From: Methyloversatilis sp. | GTDB taxonomy: Bacteria > Pseudomonadota > Gammaproteobacteria > Burkholderiales > Rhodocyclaceae | Assembly (NCBI GenBank): GCA_016791045.1 | Contig: JAEUNO010000047.1 | Coordinates: 1-64,000, forward strand | Reading direction: 5' to 3' | Length of the DNA stretch: 64,000 nucleotides | In this document: in pieces, positions 1-7,758 of the stretch | Numbering within the stretch: the first letter of the stretch is position 1 | Layout: every line of letters begins with the position of its first letter | Made by a program: the position numbers and the translations under genes | Notes under the pieces: model-generated | The model's database searches: none | Seen by the model: only the letters and a program-made list of their open reading frames with translations | What the model was told of the DNA's origin: nothing

Positions 1-60
1 CCTCGCCGCGATAGTGCCGCGACCATCGTTGTGCAGCGTGCGTATCGCGGCGAGGCCGCC

Positions 61-205
61 GCTCCCACAGGGACAGCTCCCACAGGGACAGCTCCCACAG
101 GGACAGCTCCCACAGGGACAGCTCCCACAGGGACAGCTCCCACAGGGACAGCTCCCACAGGGACAGCCCCACAGGGACAGCCCCACAGGGACAGCCCCAC
201 AGGGG
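61..205. repeat. 15-bp tandem repeat array
   Basis: Seven head-to-tail copies of the 15-mer gctcccacagggaca run from 61 to 165. Three 14-bp variants that lack the t follow, fading out near 205. The core gctcccac also forms the arms of the REP-like hairpin at 4623-4653, so the array looks like an expansion of half of a dispersed REP-type element. Long ORFs through it are artefacts of a period divisible by three. It lies directly upstream of the NYN-domain gene. Any effect on that gene is unknown. Confidence 0.95.
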
Positions 206-261
206 CCGCGCGGCCGCGCCGACAGGGGTAGCATGACGGTTTGTTCCTTCAACTGCTCCGC

Positions 262-1323
262 ATGAACGATACCTCCACCTCGCAACGCCGTCTGGCGCTG
301 GTGATCGACGCCGACAACGCGCAGCCGTCGCTGATCCAGCCGGTGCTGCTCGCGGCCGCGTCGCGCGGCCGCGTCACGGTGCGCCGCATCTACGGCGACT
401 GGACCTCGCCCAACATGACGAGCTGGAAGGCGCACCTGCTCGATCACTCGATCCGGCCGATCCAGCAGTTCCGCATCGTCGGCGGCAAGAACGCGACCGA
501 CAGCGCAATGATCATCGACGCGATGGACCTGCTGCACTCGGGCCTCGTCGATGGCTTCTGCATCGTGTCCAGCGACTCCGACTTCACGTCGCTGGCGCGC
601 CGCATCCAGGAAAGCGGCCTGTTCGTCATGGGCGTCGGCCGGCGCACCACGCCGGTCGCCTTCCAGCGCGCCTGCGAAGAGTTCGTGTTCACCGATGATA
701 TGCGTGCCACACCTTCCGCCACGTCATCGTCAGCGAAGCGACGTCCGGCGGAACGGACGGCGTCGGTGAGCCCGGCCGGCGCGCCGCCGGCACGTGCCGA
801 GGCCCCGCGCAAGGCGCGCAGCACGCAGCCGGATGCGCAGGTGCTCGACCTGCTGTCGCAGGGCATCCGTTCCGCCACCGACGAAGACACCGGCTGGGCG
901 GGTATCGGGCGGGTCGGCCAGATCGTGCGCCAGTACGAGCCCGGTTTCAGCAACAAGGACTATGGCCACGCCAGCCTGTCCGGCCTGCTGGAAAGCCATC
1001 CGGAGCTGTTCCGCCTGCGCAAGGGCGACAACGGCCAGGCCCAGGTACAGCTGATCGAAAGGCCGGTCGAGCGGGCGTCGGAACCGGCAGCGGACGACAC
1101 CCCGAAGGCCGCGGCCCGGCCGCGGCGCAGTCGTCAGCCGCGCAAGGCGTCAGCCGAGTCGGGTGCCGCGGACAGTATGGTCATCGCAGCGGCGCCGGTG
1201 GCCGCTGACCCGGCGCCGGAGGCGCCGGCTGCGAGCGACGCCAAGGCCGACAAGCCGCGGGCGCCGCGCCGCAGCCGGGCACGCAAGCCGGCTGCGGCTG
1301 CGATGCCGCAGGACGGCGAGTGA
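262..1323 (+). CDS. NYN domain and OST-HTH/LOTUS domain protein
   Basis: A 353-residue protein. The N-terminal ~140 residues form a NYN (PIN-like ribonuclease) domain: LALVIDADNAQ supplies an early acidic residue, TDSAMIIDAMDLL is the central helix, and SSDSDFTSL is the characteristic acidic motif. After a basic linker, about residues 190-265 (GWAGIGRVGQIVRQ ... ASLSGLLESHPELF) match an OST-HTH/LOTUS RNA-binding fold. The tail is rich in Ala, Pro, Arg and Lys. The combination suggests RNA binding and processing, but the substrate is not known for this family. ATG at 262 was chosen over the TTG at 241 because conserved sequence begins just after it; neither has a clear ribosome binding site. 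The 3' end is 28 bp from tlyA. Confidence 0.85.
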   Translation: MNDTSTSQRRLALVIDADNAQPSLIQPVLLAAASRGRVTVRRIYGDWTSPNMTSWKAHLLDHSIRPIQQFRIVGGKNATDSAMIIDAMDLLHSGLVDGFCIVSSDSDFTSLARRIQESGLFVMGVGRRTTPVAFQRACEEFVFTDDMRATPSATSSSAKRRPAERTASVSPAGAPPARAEAPRKARSTQPDAQVLDLLSQGIRSATDEDTGWAGIGRVGQIVRQYEPGFSNKDYGHASLSGLLESHPELFRLRKGDNGQAQVQLIERPVERASEPAADDTPKAAARPRRSRQPRKASAESGAADSMVIAAAPVAADPAPEAPAASDAKADKPRAPRRSRARKPAAAAMPQDGE

Positions 1324-1351
1324 GCGCAGCCGCAGCAGCGCGCTTCGACTG

Positions 1352-2128
1352 ATGCGGGCGGACCAGACGCTGGTGGCGCGCGGTCTCGCGCGTTCGCGGA
1401 CCGTCGCGCAGGCGATGATCGCGGCCGGCCGTGTCGCGTTGCTGTCGGCGGCCGGTCGCGTGATCGTCACCCGGCCGTCACAGGACATTGCGGCGCACAT
1501 CGAACTGGTCGTCGAAGCAAGCGAAGACGATCGCTTCGTGTCGCGCGGCGGCCTGAAGCTGGCCGGCGCGCTGGCGCACACCCGGCTGGTGGTGGCGGAT
1601 GCGGTCTGTCTGGATGTCGGTCAATCGACCGGTGGCTTCACCGACTGCCTGCTGCAGGCGGGCGCGGCACGCGTGGTCGGCGTCGATGTCGGCCACGGTC
1701 AGCTCGACGCGCGGCTGCGTGGCGATGCGCGCATGACCTGCATCGAGCATGTCAACGCCCGCACGCTTGACGCCGCCGCGCTCGGTCGCCACCTGCCCGA
1801 CGGCGGCTTCGATCTGGTGGTGTGCGACGCCAGCTTCATTTCGCTGACCCTGCTGTTGCCGCAGTGGCCGGCCCTGCTCAAACCGGCCGGACAGGTGCTT
1901 GCGCTGGTCAAGCCGCAGTTCGAACTCGGGCCGGAGGCGCTCGGAAAGGGCGGCATCGTGCGCGATGCGGCACAATACGCGGCCCTGGAGGTGCGTCTGC
2001 GCACGTTCGCCGAGGCGAACGGTCTCAACGCACTGGATTATTTCGACAGCCCGATCACCGGCGGCGACGGCAATCGCGAGTTTTTCATGTTCGCCATGAA
2101 GCCGCCCGGAACAGACCACGATGAATGA
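1352..2128 (+). CDS. tlyA: TlyA family rRNA (cytidine-2'-O)-methyltransferase
   Basis: A 258-residue member of the TlyA/hemolysin A family: an N-terminal S4 RNA-binding domain (about residues 1-60) followed by an FtsJ-type Rossmann methyltransferase. FVSRGGLKLAGAL marks the domain junction, CLDVGQSTGGFTDCLL is the SAM-binding motif I, and VVCDASFISL and VKPQFELG are downstream family motifs. Characterised members 2'-O-methylate cytidines of 16S and/or 23S rRNA; which site is modified here cannot be told. The reading frame is open further upstream, but ATG 1352 gives the normal S4 start. The stop overlaps the metF start by 8 bp, implying translational coupling. Confidence 0.9.
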   Translation: MRADQTLVARGLARSRTVAQAMIAAGRVALLSAAGRVIVTRPSQDIAAHIELVVEASEDDRFVSRGGLKLAGALAHTRLVVADAVCLDVGQSTGGFTDCLLQAGAARVVGVDVGHGQLDARLRGDARMTCIEHVNARTLDAAALGRHLPDGGFDLVVCDASFISLTLLLPQWPALLKPAGQVLALVKPQFELGPEALGKGGIVRDAAQYAALEVRLRTFAEANGLNALDYFDSPITGGDGNREFFMFAMKPPGTDHDE

Positions 2129-2960
2129 CTCGACCCCGCGCGTGTGCAGCGTTGAATTCTTTCCGCCCGCGACCGACGAGGGCGCGGAAAAGCTGCGCGC
2201 CACGCGTCGCCAGCTGCGCCAGCTCAACCCGGCCTTCTTTTCGGTCACCTACGGCGCCGGCGGCACCGCGCGCGACCGCACGCTGGAAACCGTGCTCGAA
2301 ATGCAGGCCGAAGGCCTGAATGCGGCCCCTCATCTGTCGTGCATCGGTTCGACGCGCGACAACATCCGCCAGCTGCTGCAGCGCTATCAGGCCGAAGGCA
2401 TCCACCACATGGTGGCACTGCGCGGCGACCTGCCGTCCGGCGTGGTGGATCCGGGCGACCTGCGCTACGCCAACGAACTGGTCGAATTCGTGCGCGCGGA
2501 AACCGGCGACTGGTTCCACATCGAGGTGGCGGCCTACCCGGAGGTGCATCCGCAGGCGCGCAGCGCCGAAAAGGATCTGCAGGCCTTCGTCGGCAAGATG
2601 AAGGCGGGCGCCGATTCGGCGATCACGCAGTACTTCTACAACACCGACGCCTACTTCGCCTTCGTCGACGATGCGCGCGCGATGGGCGTCGATGCGCCGA
2701 TCTACCCGGGCATCATGCCGATCGCCAACTTTTCGAAGATTTCGCGCTTTTCCGAAGCCTGCGGCGCGGAAATCCCGCGCTGGATGCGGCGCAAGTTCGA
2801 AGGTTTCGGTGACGACGCGGCCTCGGTCCGGGCCTACGGGCTGGACGTCATCACCACGCTGTGCGAACGCCTGCTGGCCGGCGGCGCACCGGGGCTGCAT
2901 TTCTACACGCTGAACCAGGCCGGGCTCACCTCGACCATCTGGCAGCGGCTCGGTCTCTGA
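2121..2960 (+). CDS. metF: methylenetetrahydrofolate reductase
   Basis: A 279-residue protein of standard MetF length. It reduces 5,10-methylene-THF to 5-methyl-THF with FAD, feeding methionine synthesis. Seen: the N-terminal SVEFFPP motif, FSVTYGAGG in the barrel core, LRGDLP, and the C-terminal GLHFYTLN strand typical of the TIM-barrel family. It overlaps the upstream tlyA gene by 8 bp and is followed 16 bp later by a small membrane-protein gene, so it probably lies in a tlyA-metF-centred transcription unit. In a methylotroph this enzyme also withdraws C1 units for methylation; that link is inference. Confidence 0.97.
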   Translation: MNDSTPRVCSVEFFPPATDEGAEKLRATRRQLRQLNPAFFSVTYGAGGTARDRTLETVLEMQAEGLNAAPHLSCIGSTRDNIRQLLQRYQAEGIHHMVALRGDLPSGVVDPGDLRYANELVEFVRAETGDWFHIEVAAYPEVHPQARSAEKDLQAFVGKMKAGADSAITQYFYNTDAYFAFVDDARAMGVDAPIYPGIMPIANFSKISRFSEACGAEIPRWMRRKFEGFGDDAASVRAYGLDVITTLCERLLAGGAPGLHFYTLNQAGLTSTIWQRLGL

Positions 2961-2976
2961 GGCTCGTCACGACATC

Positions 2977-3414
2977 ATGCGCATCTTTTCCGTCCTTGCC
3001 CTGATCATCGCGCTGCTCGGCGGCTACACCTGGATCGTGCTGAGCTGGAGCTATTCCACCGGCGAACGTGCCGGGTATGTGCAGAAGTTTTCCAACAAGG
3101 GCTGGTTCTGCAAGACCTGGGAAGGCGAACTGGCCATGGTGACCATGCCCGGCACACTGACCGAAAAGTTCGAATTCAGCGTGCGCAACGCCGAAGTTGC
3201 GAAGCAGCTGAACGAAAGCATGGGTCAGCGCGTGTCGCTGCACTATGAACAGCACATCGGCGTGCCGACCAACTGCTTCGGTGAAACCCAGTACTACGTC
3301 AGTTCGGTGCGCGTGGTCGAACTGACCGAAACGGAGCGCCGGCTGATGCAGCAGGCGCCGATCGTCACGCCGGCCCCGGCCCCGGCCCCGGCCCCGGCTG
3401 CGCCGGCGCAGTGA
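2977..3414 (+). CDS. single-pass membrane protein, unknown function
   Basis: A 145-residue protein I do not recognise. Residues 4-24 (VLALIIALLGGYTWIVL) form one N-terminal membrane segment or uncleaved signal. The rest is a predicted periplasmic domain with two cysteines (GWFCKTW and TNCFGE) that could pair. The C terminus ends in an Ala-Pro repeat encoded by a run of cggccc units around 3370-3400, a tract prone to length change. It starts 16 bp after metF and overlaps the next gene by 4 bp (GTGA), so it is co-translated with the efflux pump, although nothing in its sequence suggests a transport role. Confidence 0.75.
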   Translation: MRIFSVLALIIALLGGYTWIVLSWSYSTGERAGYVQKFSNKGWFCKTWEGELAMVTMPGTLTEKFEFSVRNAEVAKQLNESMGQRVSLHYEQHIGVPTNCFGETQYYVSSVRVVELTETERRLMQQAPIVTPAPAPAPAPAAPAQ

Positions 3415-4592
3415 CGCGTTCGCCACGCGGGTTGGCCTTCCTGCTGGCGGGCCTGTCCGCCATCGGTCCGTTCGCGATCGACACCTATCTGCCGGCCTTC
3501 CCGGCGATCGCCGCCGATCTGGGCGCCACACCGGTCCAGGTCCAGCAGACGCTGACCGTCTATCTCGGCTTCTTCGCGCTGATGACCCTGTGGCACGGCG
3601 CCCTGGCCGATGCGCTGGGCCGGCGCCGCGTGGTGCTGTGGATGATGGCGCTGTTCTTCGCCACCTCGGTCGGCTGCGCCATGGCGACCAGCATCGAACA
3701 GCTGTGGCTGGCGCGCGCGCTGGCCGGCATGTGCGCCGGCGCCGGCATGGTGATCGGCCGCGCCATCGTGCGCGACCTGTTCGATGGCGCGCAGGCGCAG
3801 CGGCTGATGAGCACCATCCAGCTGCTGTTCGCGCTGGCACCGGCCGCGGCGCCCATCATCGGCGGCTGGGTGTTCGGCCTGTTCGGCTGGCGCGCCACCT
3901 TCTGGTTCCTCGCCGCCTACGCGGGGGTGCTGTGGGTCGCCTGTTTCATATGGCTGCCGGAAACGCTCGACCCGGCGCACCGGCGCAGCCTGCATCCGGT
4001 CAAGCTCGGTCGCGACTACGCGCACATGTTCGCCCACCCCGCGCTGATCGCGCTGGTGCTTGCGGTATCGATGAATTTCGCCGGCTTCTTCCTTTACGTG
4101 CTGTCGGCGCCTGCCTTCCTGATGGACCACCTCGGCGTATCGCCGCAGGGCTTTGCCTGGCTGTTCGGCCCGACCGTGGCCGGCATGATGACCGGCTCAT
4201 GGATCTCCCGTCGCCTCGCCGGACGCATGGCACCCATGGTGCAGCTCAAGCTGGCCTACACCATCATGATCGCGGCCGCCTTCGCCAATGTCGCGCTCAA
4301 TCTGGCGACCACGGCCAGTCTGCCCTGGGCGGTGCTGCCCATTGCGCTGTACAACATCGGTCAGGCGATCGCGATGCCCACGCTGTCGCTGCTGGCGCTG
4401 GACCTGTTTCCGAAGTCGCGCGGCATGGTGTCGAGCTGTCAGGGCTTTGCCCAGTCACTGACCAATGCGCTGGCCGCGGGTCTGGTCGTGCCGCTGCTGT
4501 GGGGTGAGCCGCTGCATCTGGCGATCGGCATGGCCGGCTTCATCCTCGTCGGCTGGCTGGCCTGGCTGCGCTACCGCTCGCTGCAGCCCTGA
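3411..4592 (+). CDS. Bcr/CflA family MFS drug efflux transporter
   Basis: A 393-residue protein with about 12 hydrophobic segments, a typical DHA1 major-facilitator layout. The opening segment (GPFAIDTYLPAFP) and the following loop motif (GALADALGRRRV, MFS motif A) are typical of the Bcr/CflA drug:H+ antiporters; the motif-C-like GAGMVIGRAIVRDL segment follows. It would sit in the inner membrane and export small toxic compounds; the substrate cannot be read from sequence. The start is a GTG overlapping the previous stop (GTGA), so translation is coupled to the upstream small membrane protein. Confidence 0.9.
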   Translation: MTRSPRGLAFLLAGLSAIGPFAIDTYLPAFPAIAADLGATPVQVQQTLTVYLGFFALMTLWHGALADALGRRRVVLWMMALFFATSVGCAMATSIEQLWLARALAGMCAGAGMVIGRAIVRDLFDGAQAQRLMSTIQLLFALAPAAAPIIGGWVFGLFGWRATFWFLAAYAGVLWVACFIWLPETLDPAHRRSLHPVKLGRDYAHMFAHPALIALVLAVSMNFAGFFLYVLSAPAFLMDHLGVSPQGFAWLFGPTVAGMMTGSWISRRLAGRMAPMVQLKLAYTIMIAAAFANVALNLATTASLPWAVLPIALYNIGQAIAMPTLSLLALDLFPKSRGMVSSCQGFAQSLTNALAAGLVVPLLWGEPLHLAIGMAGFILVGWLAWLRYRSLQP

Positions 4593-4960
4593 CGGAAGCG
4601 GCCCCTGTCGGGGCGGCGGCCAGTGGGAGCAGCCCTGTGGCCGCCGCTCCCACAAAAACGCCGCCGCTCCCGCCGCCCGGAAACCGCGTCTGCGCCAAGC
4701 CTTGCGCACCCGCTTGGGTCACCGACCGTGCGTGCGCACCACCTGTGATGTATTCCCGGTATGCACTCCTTCAGTGCAGACGCTGCCCTGCATACAAAAC
4801 CCCATTTCTATCAGCTGGATGGAGTCAAAAACAACTCATAAATTATTGAAATAAGTGAGTTTTCATCGTGGACTGGTTCGTGCATACGGCACTCGCCCCC
4901 GCATCCGGGGCGACAACCGGAGTCGTTCATCTTCAACCATCCAAACTGGAGAAGTCCGCG
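4593..4960. other. intergenic region with a REP-like hairpin
   Basis: A 368-bp stretch with no convincing gene. The left part holds a hairpin at 4623-4653 with arms gtgggagc and gctcccac, the same core as the tandem array at 61-205, followed by degenerate copies (cgccgctccc) to about 4680. The right part, from 4790, is A/T-rich compared with its surroundings. It contains a short inverted repeat, AACTCA (4833-4838) with TGAGTT (4856-4861), and probably carries the promoter of the amidase gene. No -35/-10 pair could be assigned with confidence. Confidence 0.6.
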
Positions 4961-6745
4961 ATGAAGAGAAAGATATTGGCAACTGCGATGGCGCTGGTCG
5001 GCAATGTGGCCGCATTCAACGCCCTGGCGCAAACCGCGCCGAAGCAGTTCAGTCTGATCGAGGCAACGGTGCCGCAAATCCAGGAAGCCTTCCAGTCGAG
5101 GCTTCTGTCCGCAGAACAGCTGATCAACATGTATCTGGCCCGCGTCGCTGCGTACGACGATGCCGGTCCGAAGCTCAATTCCTACATCTACGTGAATCCG
5201 CAGGCCGCCGCCACCGCAAAGGCGATGGATGAAGCGCGCTTCTCGCCCAACACGACCGTTGGTCCGCTGTACGGGGTTCCGGTCATCCTGAAGGACCTGA
5301 TCGACACGTATGACATGCCGACCACCGGCGGTGCGGTGGCGCTGAAGGATTCGATTCCGCCGGTCGATGCCTTCCTGACCCGCAAGCTGCGCGAAGCCGG
5401 CGCCATCATCATCGGCAAGGCATCGCTGACCGAGTTCGCGAATGGCATGACGAGCGGCATGCCGGGCGGCTACAGCGGGCTGGGCGGCTACTGTTTCAAT
5501 CCGTACAACCCGGTGCCGCTGCCCGGGGGCGACGGCCGCCCGTTGCTGAGCCCGCGCGGCTCCAGCTCCGGCTCCGGCATCGCCGCAGCAGCCAACCTGT
5601 CGGCACTCACGATCGGTACCGAAACGTCGGGCTCCATCCTCGGCCCGTCCGAAGCGAACGGCATCGTCGGCATCAAGCCGACCGTCGGTCTGGTCAGCCG
5701 CATCGGCATCATTCCGATCACGGCCGACCAGGACATCGCCGGCCCGATGACGCGCACGGTGACCGACGCCGCCATCATGCTGGGCGTGATCACCGGCTAT
5801 GACCCGGAAGATTCCTCGACCGAAGCCTGCCTCGAACCGGGCAACTGCTTCAACGACTACTCGCCCTTCCTGAAGGCGGACGGTCTGGCCGGTGCACGCG
5901 TCGCGGTGCCGCCGTTCCCGAACAACCGCGCCGACATCATGAATGACGCGATCGCCAAGATGGAGGCGCTCGGCGCGACCGTCGTGCGGATTCCGGCGCT
6001 CGGTGCCGTGACGGCGCCCGGCATCTCGCGCTACGGTCAGAAACGGGACATCAATGCCTACCTCGACCGCCTGCCGTCCACCTTCCCGATCCAGTCGCTC
6101 ACCGACCTGATTGCGTACAACTCGGCCAACACCGATCTGAACACGCTCAAGTACGGCCAGACGAACTTCATCACGTCAGACCTGCAGGACCTCAGCCCCG
6201 ACAGTGCCGACACGGCGAAATACCTGGCGGATCGCGCACTCGGATTCACGCAGTCGCGCGGCATCATCAACGATGCGCTGAACGGTCCCGACGGCGAGCG
6301 CGGCACCGAAGACGATTTCGATGCCGTGGTGTTCTCGGGCACCGGCGGTTCGGGCCTGTGGGCGCGCGCCGGCTACCCGACGGTCATCATCCCCTACGGA
6401 TTCGTCACCCAGGATGGCGCCCAGATTCCGTCGGGCGTGTCGTTTGCGGGTCGGCGCTTCGGCGAGCCCCGGCTGATCGAGCTGGCCTACTCGCTCGAAC
6501 AGGCGTCAATGGGGCGCGAGCCGCCGTTCAGCACCCCCGCGCTGCCGACCGACGTGGTGCTGCGCGGCGACATCAACGGCGACGGCAAGGTCAACGGGAC
6601 CGATGTGTCGCTGGTCGCACGCCGGCTGAACCAGACGGCAAGCGGCCCGTACGACAAGGCCGACATCAATGGCGACGGCAGGATCACGGCGCTGGACACG
6701 CGCCTGATCACGACGCTGTGCAGCAAGCCGCGCTGCGCCCCCTGA
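4961..6745 (+). CDS. secreted amidase with C-terminal dockerin domain
   Basis: A 594-residue secreted member of the amidase-signature family. Residues 1-24 (MKRKILATAMALVGNVAAFN) are a Sec signal peptide ending near NALAQ. The Ser-cisSer-Lys machinery is visible: VILKDLIDT supplies the Lys, RGSSSGSGIAAA the glycine/serine-rich loop, and TIGTETSGSILGPSEANG the nucleophile region. Residues ~536-594 hold two calcium loops, DINGDGKVNGTD and DINGDGRITALD, about 31 residues apart: a type I dockerin. The start at ATG 4961 is set by the signal peptide and GGAG at 4948; the frame stays open to 4868. The next gene, 26 bp on, encodes a cohesin-like protein, so the enzyme is probably docked outside the cell. 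The substrate (an amide or nitrogen compound) is unknown. Confidence 0.88.
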   Translation: MKRKILATAMALVGNVAAFNALAQTAPKQFSLIEATVPQIQEAFQSRLLSAEQLINMYLARVAAYDDAGPKLNSYIYVNPQAAATAKAMDEARFSPNTTVGPLYGVPVILKDLIDTYDMPTTGGAVALKDSIPPVDAFLTRKLREAGAIIIGKASLTEFANGMTSGMPGGYSGLGGYCFNPYNPVPLPGGDGRPLLSPRGSSSGSGIAAAANLSALTIGTETSGSILGPSEANGIVGIKPTVGLVSRIGIIPITADQDIAGPMTRTVTDAAIMLGVITGYDPEDSSTEACLEPGNCFNDYSPFLKADGLAGARVAVPPFPNNRADIMNDAIAKMEALGATVVRIPALGAVTAPGISRYGQKRDINAYLDRLPSTFPIQSLTDLIAYNSANTDLNTLKYGQTNFITSDLQDLSPDSADTAKYLADRALGFTQSRGIINDALNGPDGERGTEDDFDAVVFSGTGGSGLWARAGYPTVIIPYGFVTQDGAQIPSGVSFAGRRFGEPRLIELAYSLEQASMGREPPFSTPALPTDVVLRGDINGDGKVNGTDVSLVARRLNQTASGPYDKADINGDGRITALDTRLITTLCSKPRCAP

Positions 6746-6771
6746 TCACCTCCATATAGGACCTGAACATC

Positions 6772-7329
6772 ATGAAATTCGTCAATGCACTGCTTGCTTC
6801 AGCACTGCTGGCCACCGGAGCCGCCCAGGCCCAGGTGGTCACCGCCGTGCCGTCCTCGGCCGAAGTCATGGTCGGTGACTTCTTCACCGTCGATCTGATC
6901 GTGTCGGGTCTGGGAGATGCCACGGTCGGCAGCTTCGACTTCGACTTCATCTACGACCCGTTCGTGATGACCTCGTACGGGGTCACGTTCGGCGAGGGAC
7001 TGGACGTGTTCAGTCTGGGTTCGCTGTTTTCGGTGTCGTCCCAGCCGGGGCTGATCAACATCTTCCAGACCTCGTTCGACACGGTGGCGGACCTGATCGC
7101 GCTGCAGCCGGACATGTTCACGCTGGCGACGCTGTCGTTCAAGGCGATCAGCCCGGGCAGCAGTTCGCTGGAAGTGTTCGTGAATGCGATCGGCGACGCC
7201 GAAGGCGTGACGCTGCCGGTGGAGCTGGGCGCGGGTCTGGTGAGCGCGGTGCCGGAGCCGCAGAGCTACGCGTTGCTGCTGGCCGGTCTGGGTCTGATCG
7301 CACTGTCGGCGCGCCGCCGTCGCAGCTGA
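6772..7329 (+). CDS. PEP-CTERM protein with cohesin-like domain
   Basis: A 185-residue exported protein. Residues 1-20 are a signal peptide ending in AAQAQ. About residues 24-155 look like a cohesin fold: an early strand pair VGDFFTVDLIVSGLGD, then VGSFDFDFIYDP, and the late LATLSFKAISPGSSSLEV hairpin, features shared with the dockerin-binding cohesins of cellulosomes. The C terminus is a PEP-CTERM sorting tag: the VPEPQSYALLL motif, a hydrophobic helix and the basic end ARRRRS, normally processed by an exosortase. It begins 26 bp after the dockerin-bearing amidase, with AGGA at 6757 as ribosome binding site, and is followed by a terminator. The cohesin call rests on motif-level similarity read by eye. 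Confidence 0.8.
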   Translation: MKFVNALLASALLATGAAQAQVVTAVPSSAEVMVGDFFTVDLIVSGLGDATVGSFDFDFIYDPFVMTSYGVTFGEGLDVFSLGSLFSVSSQPGLINIFQTSFDTVADLIALQPDMFTLATLSFKAISPGSSSLEVFVNAIGDAEGVTLPVELGAGLVSAVPEPQSYALLLAGLGLIALSARRRRS

Positions 7330-7350
7330 CACCGCGGGTACCGGACTGTG

Positions 7351-7392
7351 AAAGGCCCTCCGTGCCGCAAGGCCCGGGGGGCTTTTTCTTTT
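7351..7392 (+). terminator. rho-independent terminator after the amidase/cohesin pair
   Basis: A GC-rich stem (AAAGgCCCTCCG at 7351-7362 with one bulged G, paired to CGGGGGGCTTT) is followed by a T-rich run, ctttttctttt. It sits 21 bp after the cohesin gene stop and would close the two-gene unit. Confidence 0.75.
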
Positions 7393-7454
7393 GCGGAGCG
7401 TCCAGGGTCCGCTGCACAAGGTGGGTCGCACATCCGCGTGCGTACCACGTGCGG

Positions 7455-7755
7455 AATCGCGAGCGGGGCTCGCTCCTACAAAAACTGCGCTGCGGCTGTG
7501 GGGGCGACTCCTGTCGCGATCGGCGCGGTGATCGTGCGTCGGCGCGTGTCCGGGGGGTGGAATCGCGAGCGGGGCTCGCTCCTACAGAAACCACGCTGCG
7601 GCCGTGGGGGCGACTCCTGTCGCGATCGGCGCGGTGATCGTGCGTCGGCGCGTGTCCGGGGGTGGAATCGCGAGCGGGGCTCGCTCCTACAAAAACCGCG
7701 CTGCGGCTGTGGGGGCGACTCCGGTCGCGATCGGCGCGGTGATCGTGCGTCGCTC
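7455..7755. repeat. 105-bp tandem repeat of REP-like hairpins (three units)
   Basis: Three direct copies begin at 7455, 7561 and 7666 (periods 106 and 105), and the last one decays near 7755. Each unit contains the palindrome gcgagcggggctcgc, then ctcctacaaaaa, then a second hairpin ggcgactcctgtcgc, then a spacer ending in gtgcgtcggcgc. The first hairpin resembles the widespread extragenic REP elements of Pseudomonas and relatives. The array separates the cohesin operon terminator from the convergent HDOD gene. ORFs reading through it are not genes. Confidence 0.92.
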
Positions 7756-7758
7756 CGG

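Noticed and set aside
61-205. Possible CRISPR array
   Set aside because: Copies are directly contiguous with no unique spacers, and there are no cas genes in the window.
14-265. ORFs through the 15-bp repeat that encode repetitive peptides
   Set aside because: They exist only because the repeat period is a multiple of three; there is no ribosome binding site, and two frames are open at once.
4868-4960. Upstream extension of the amidase frame
   Set aside because: The signal peptide and ribosome binding site place the start at 4961.
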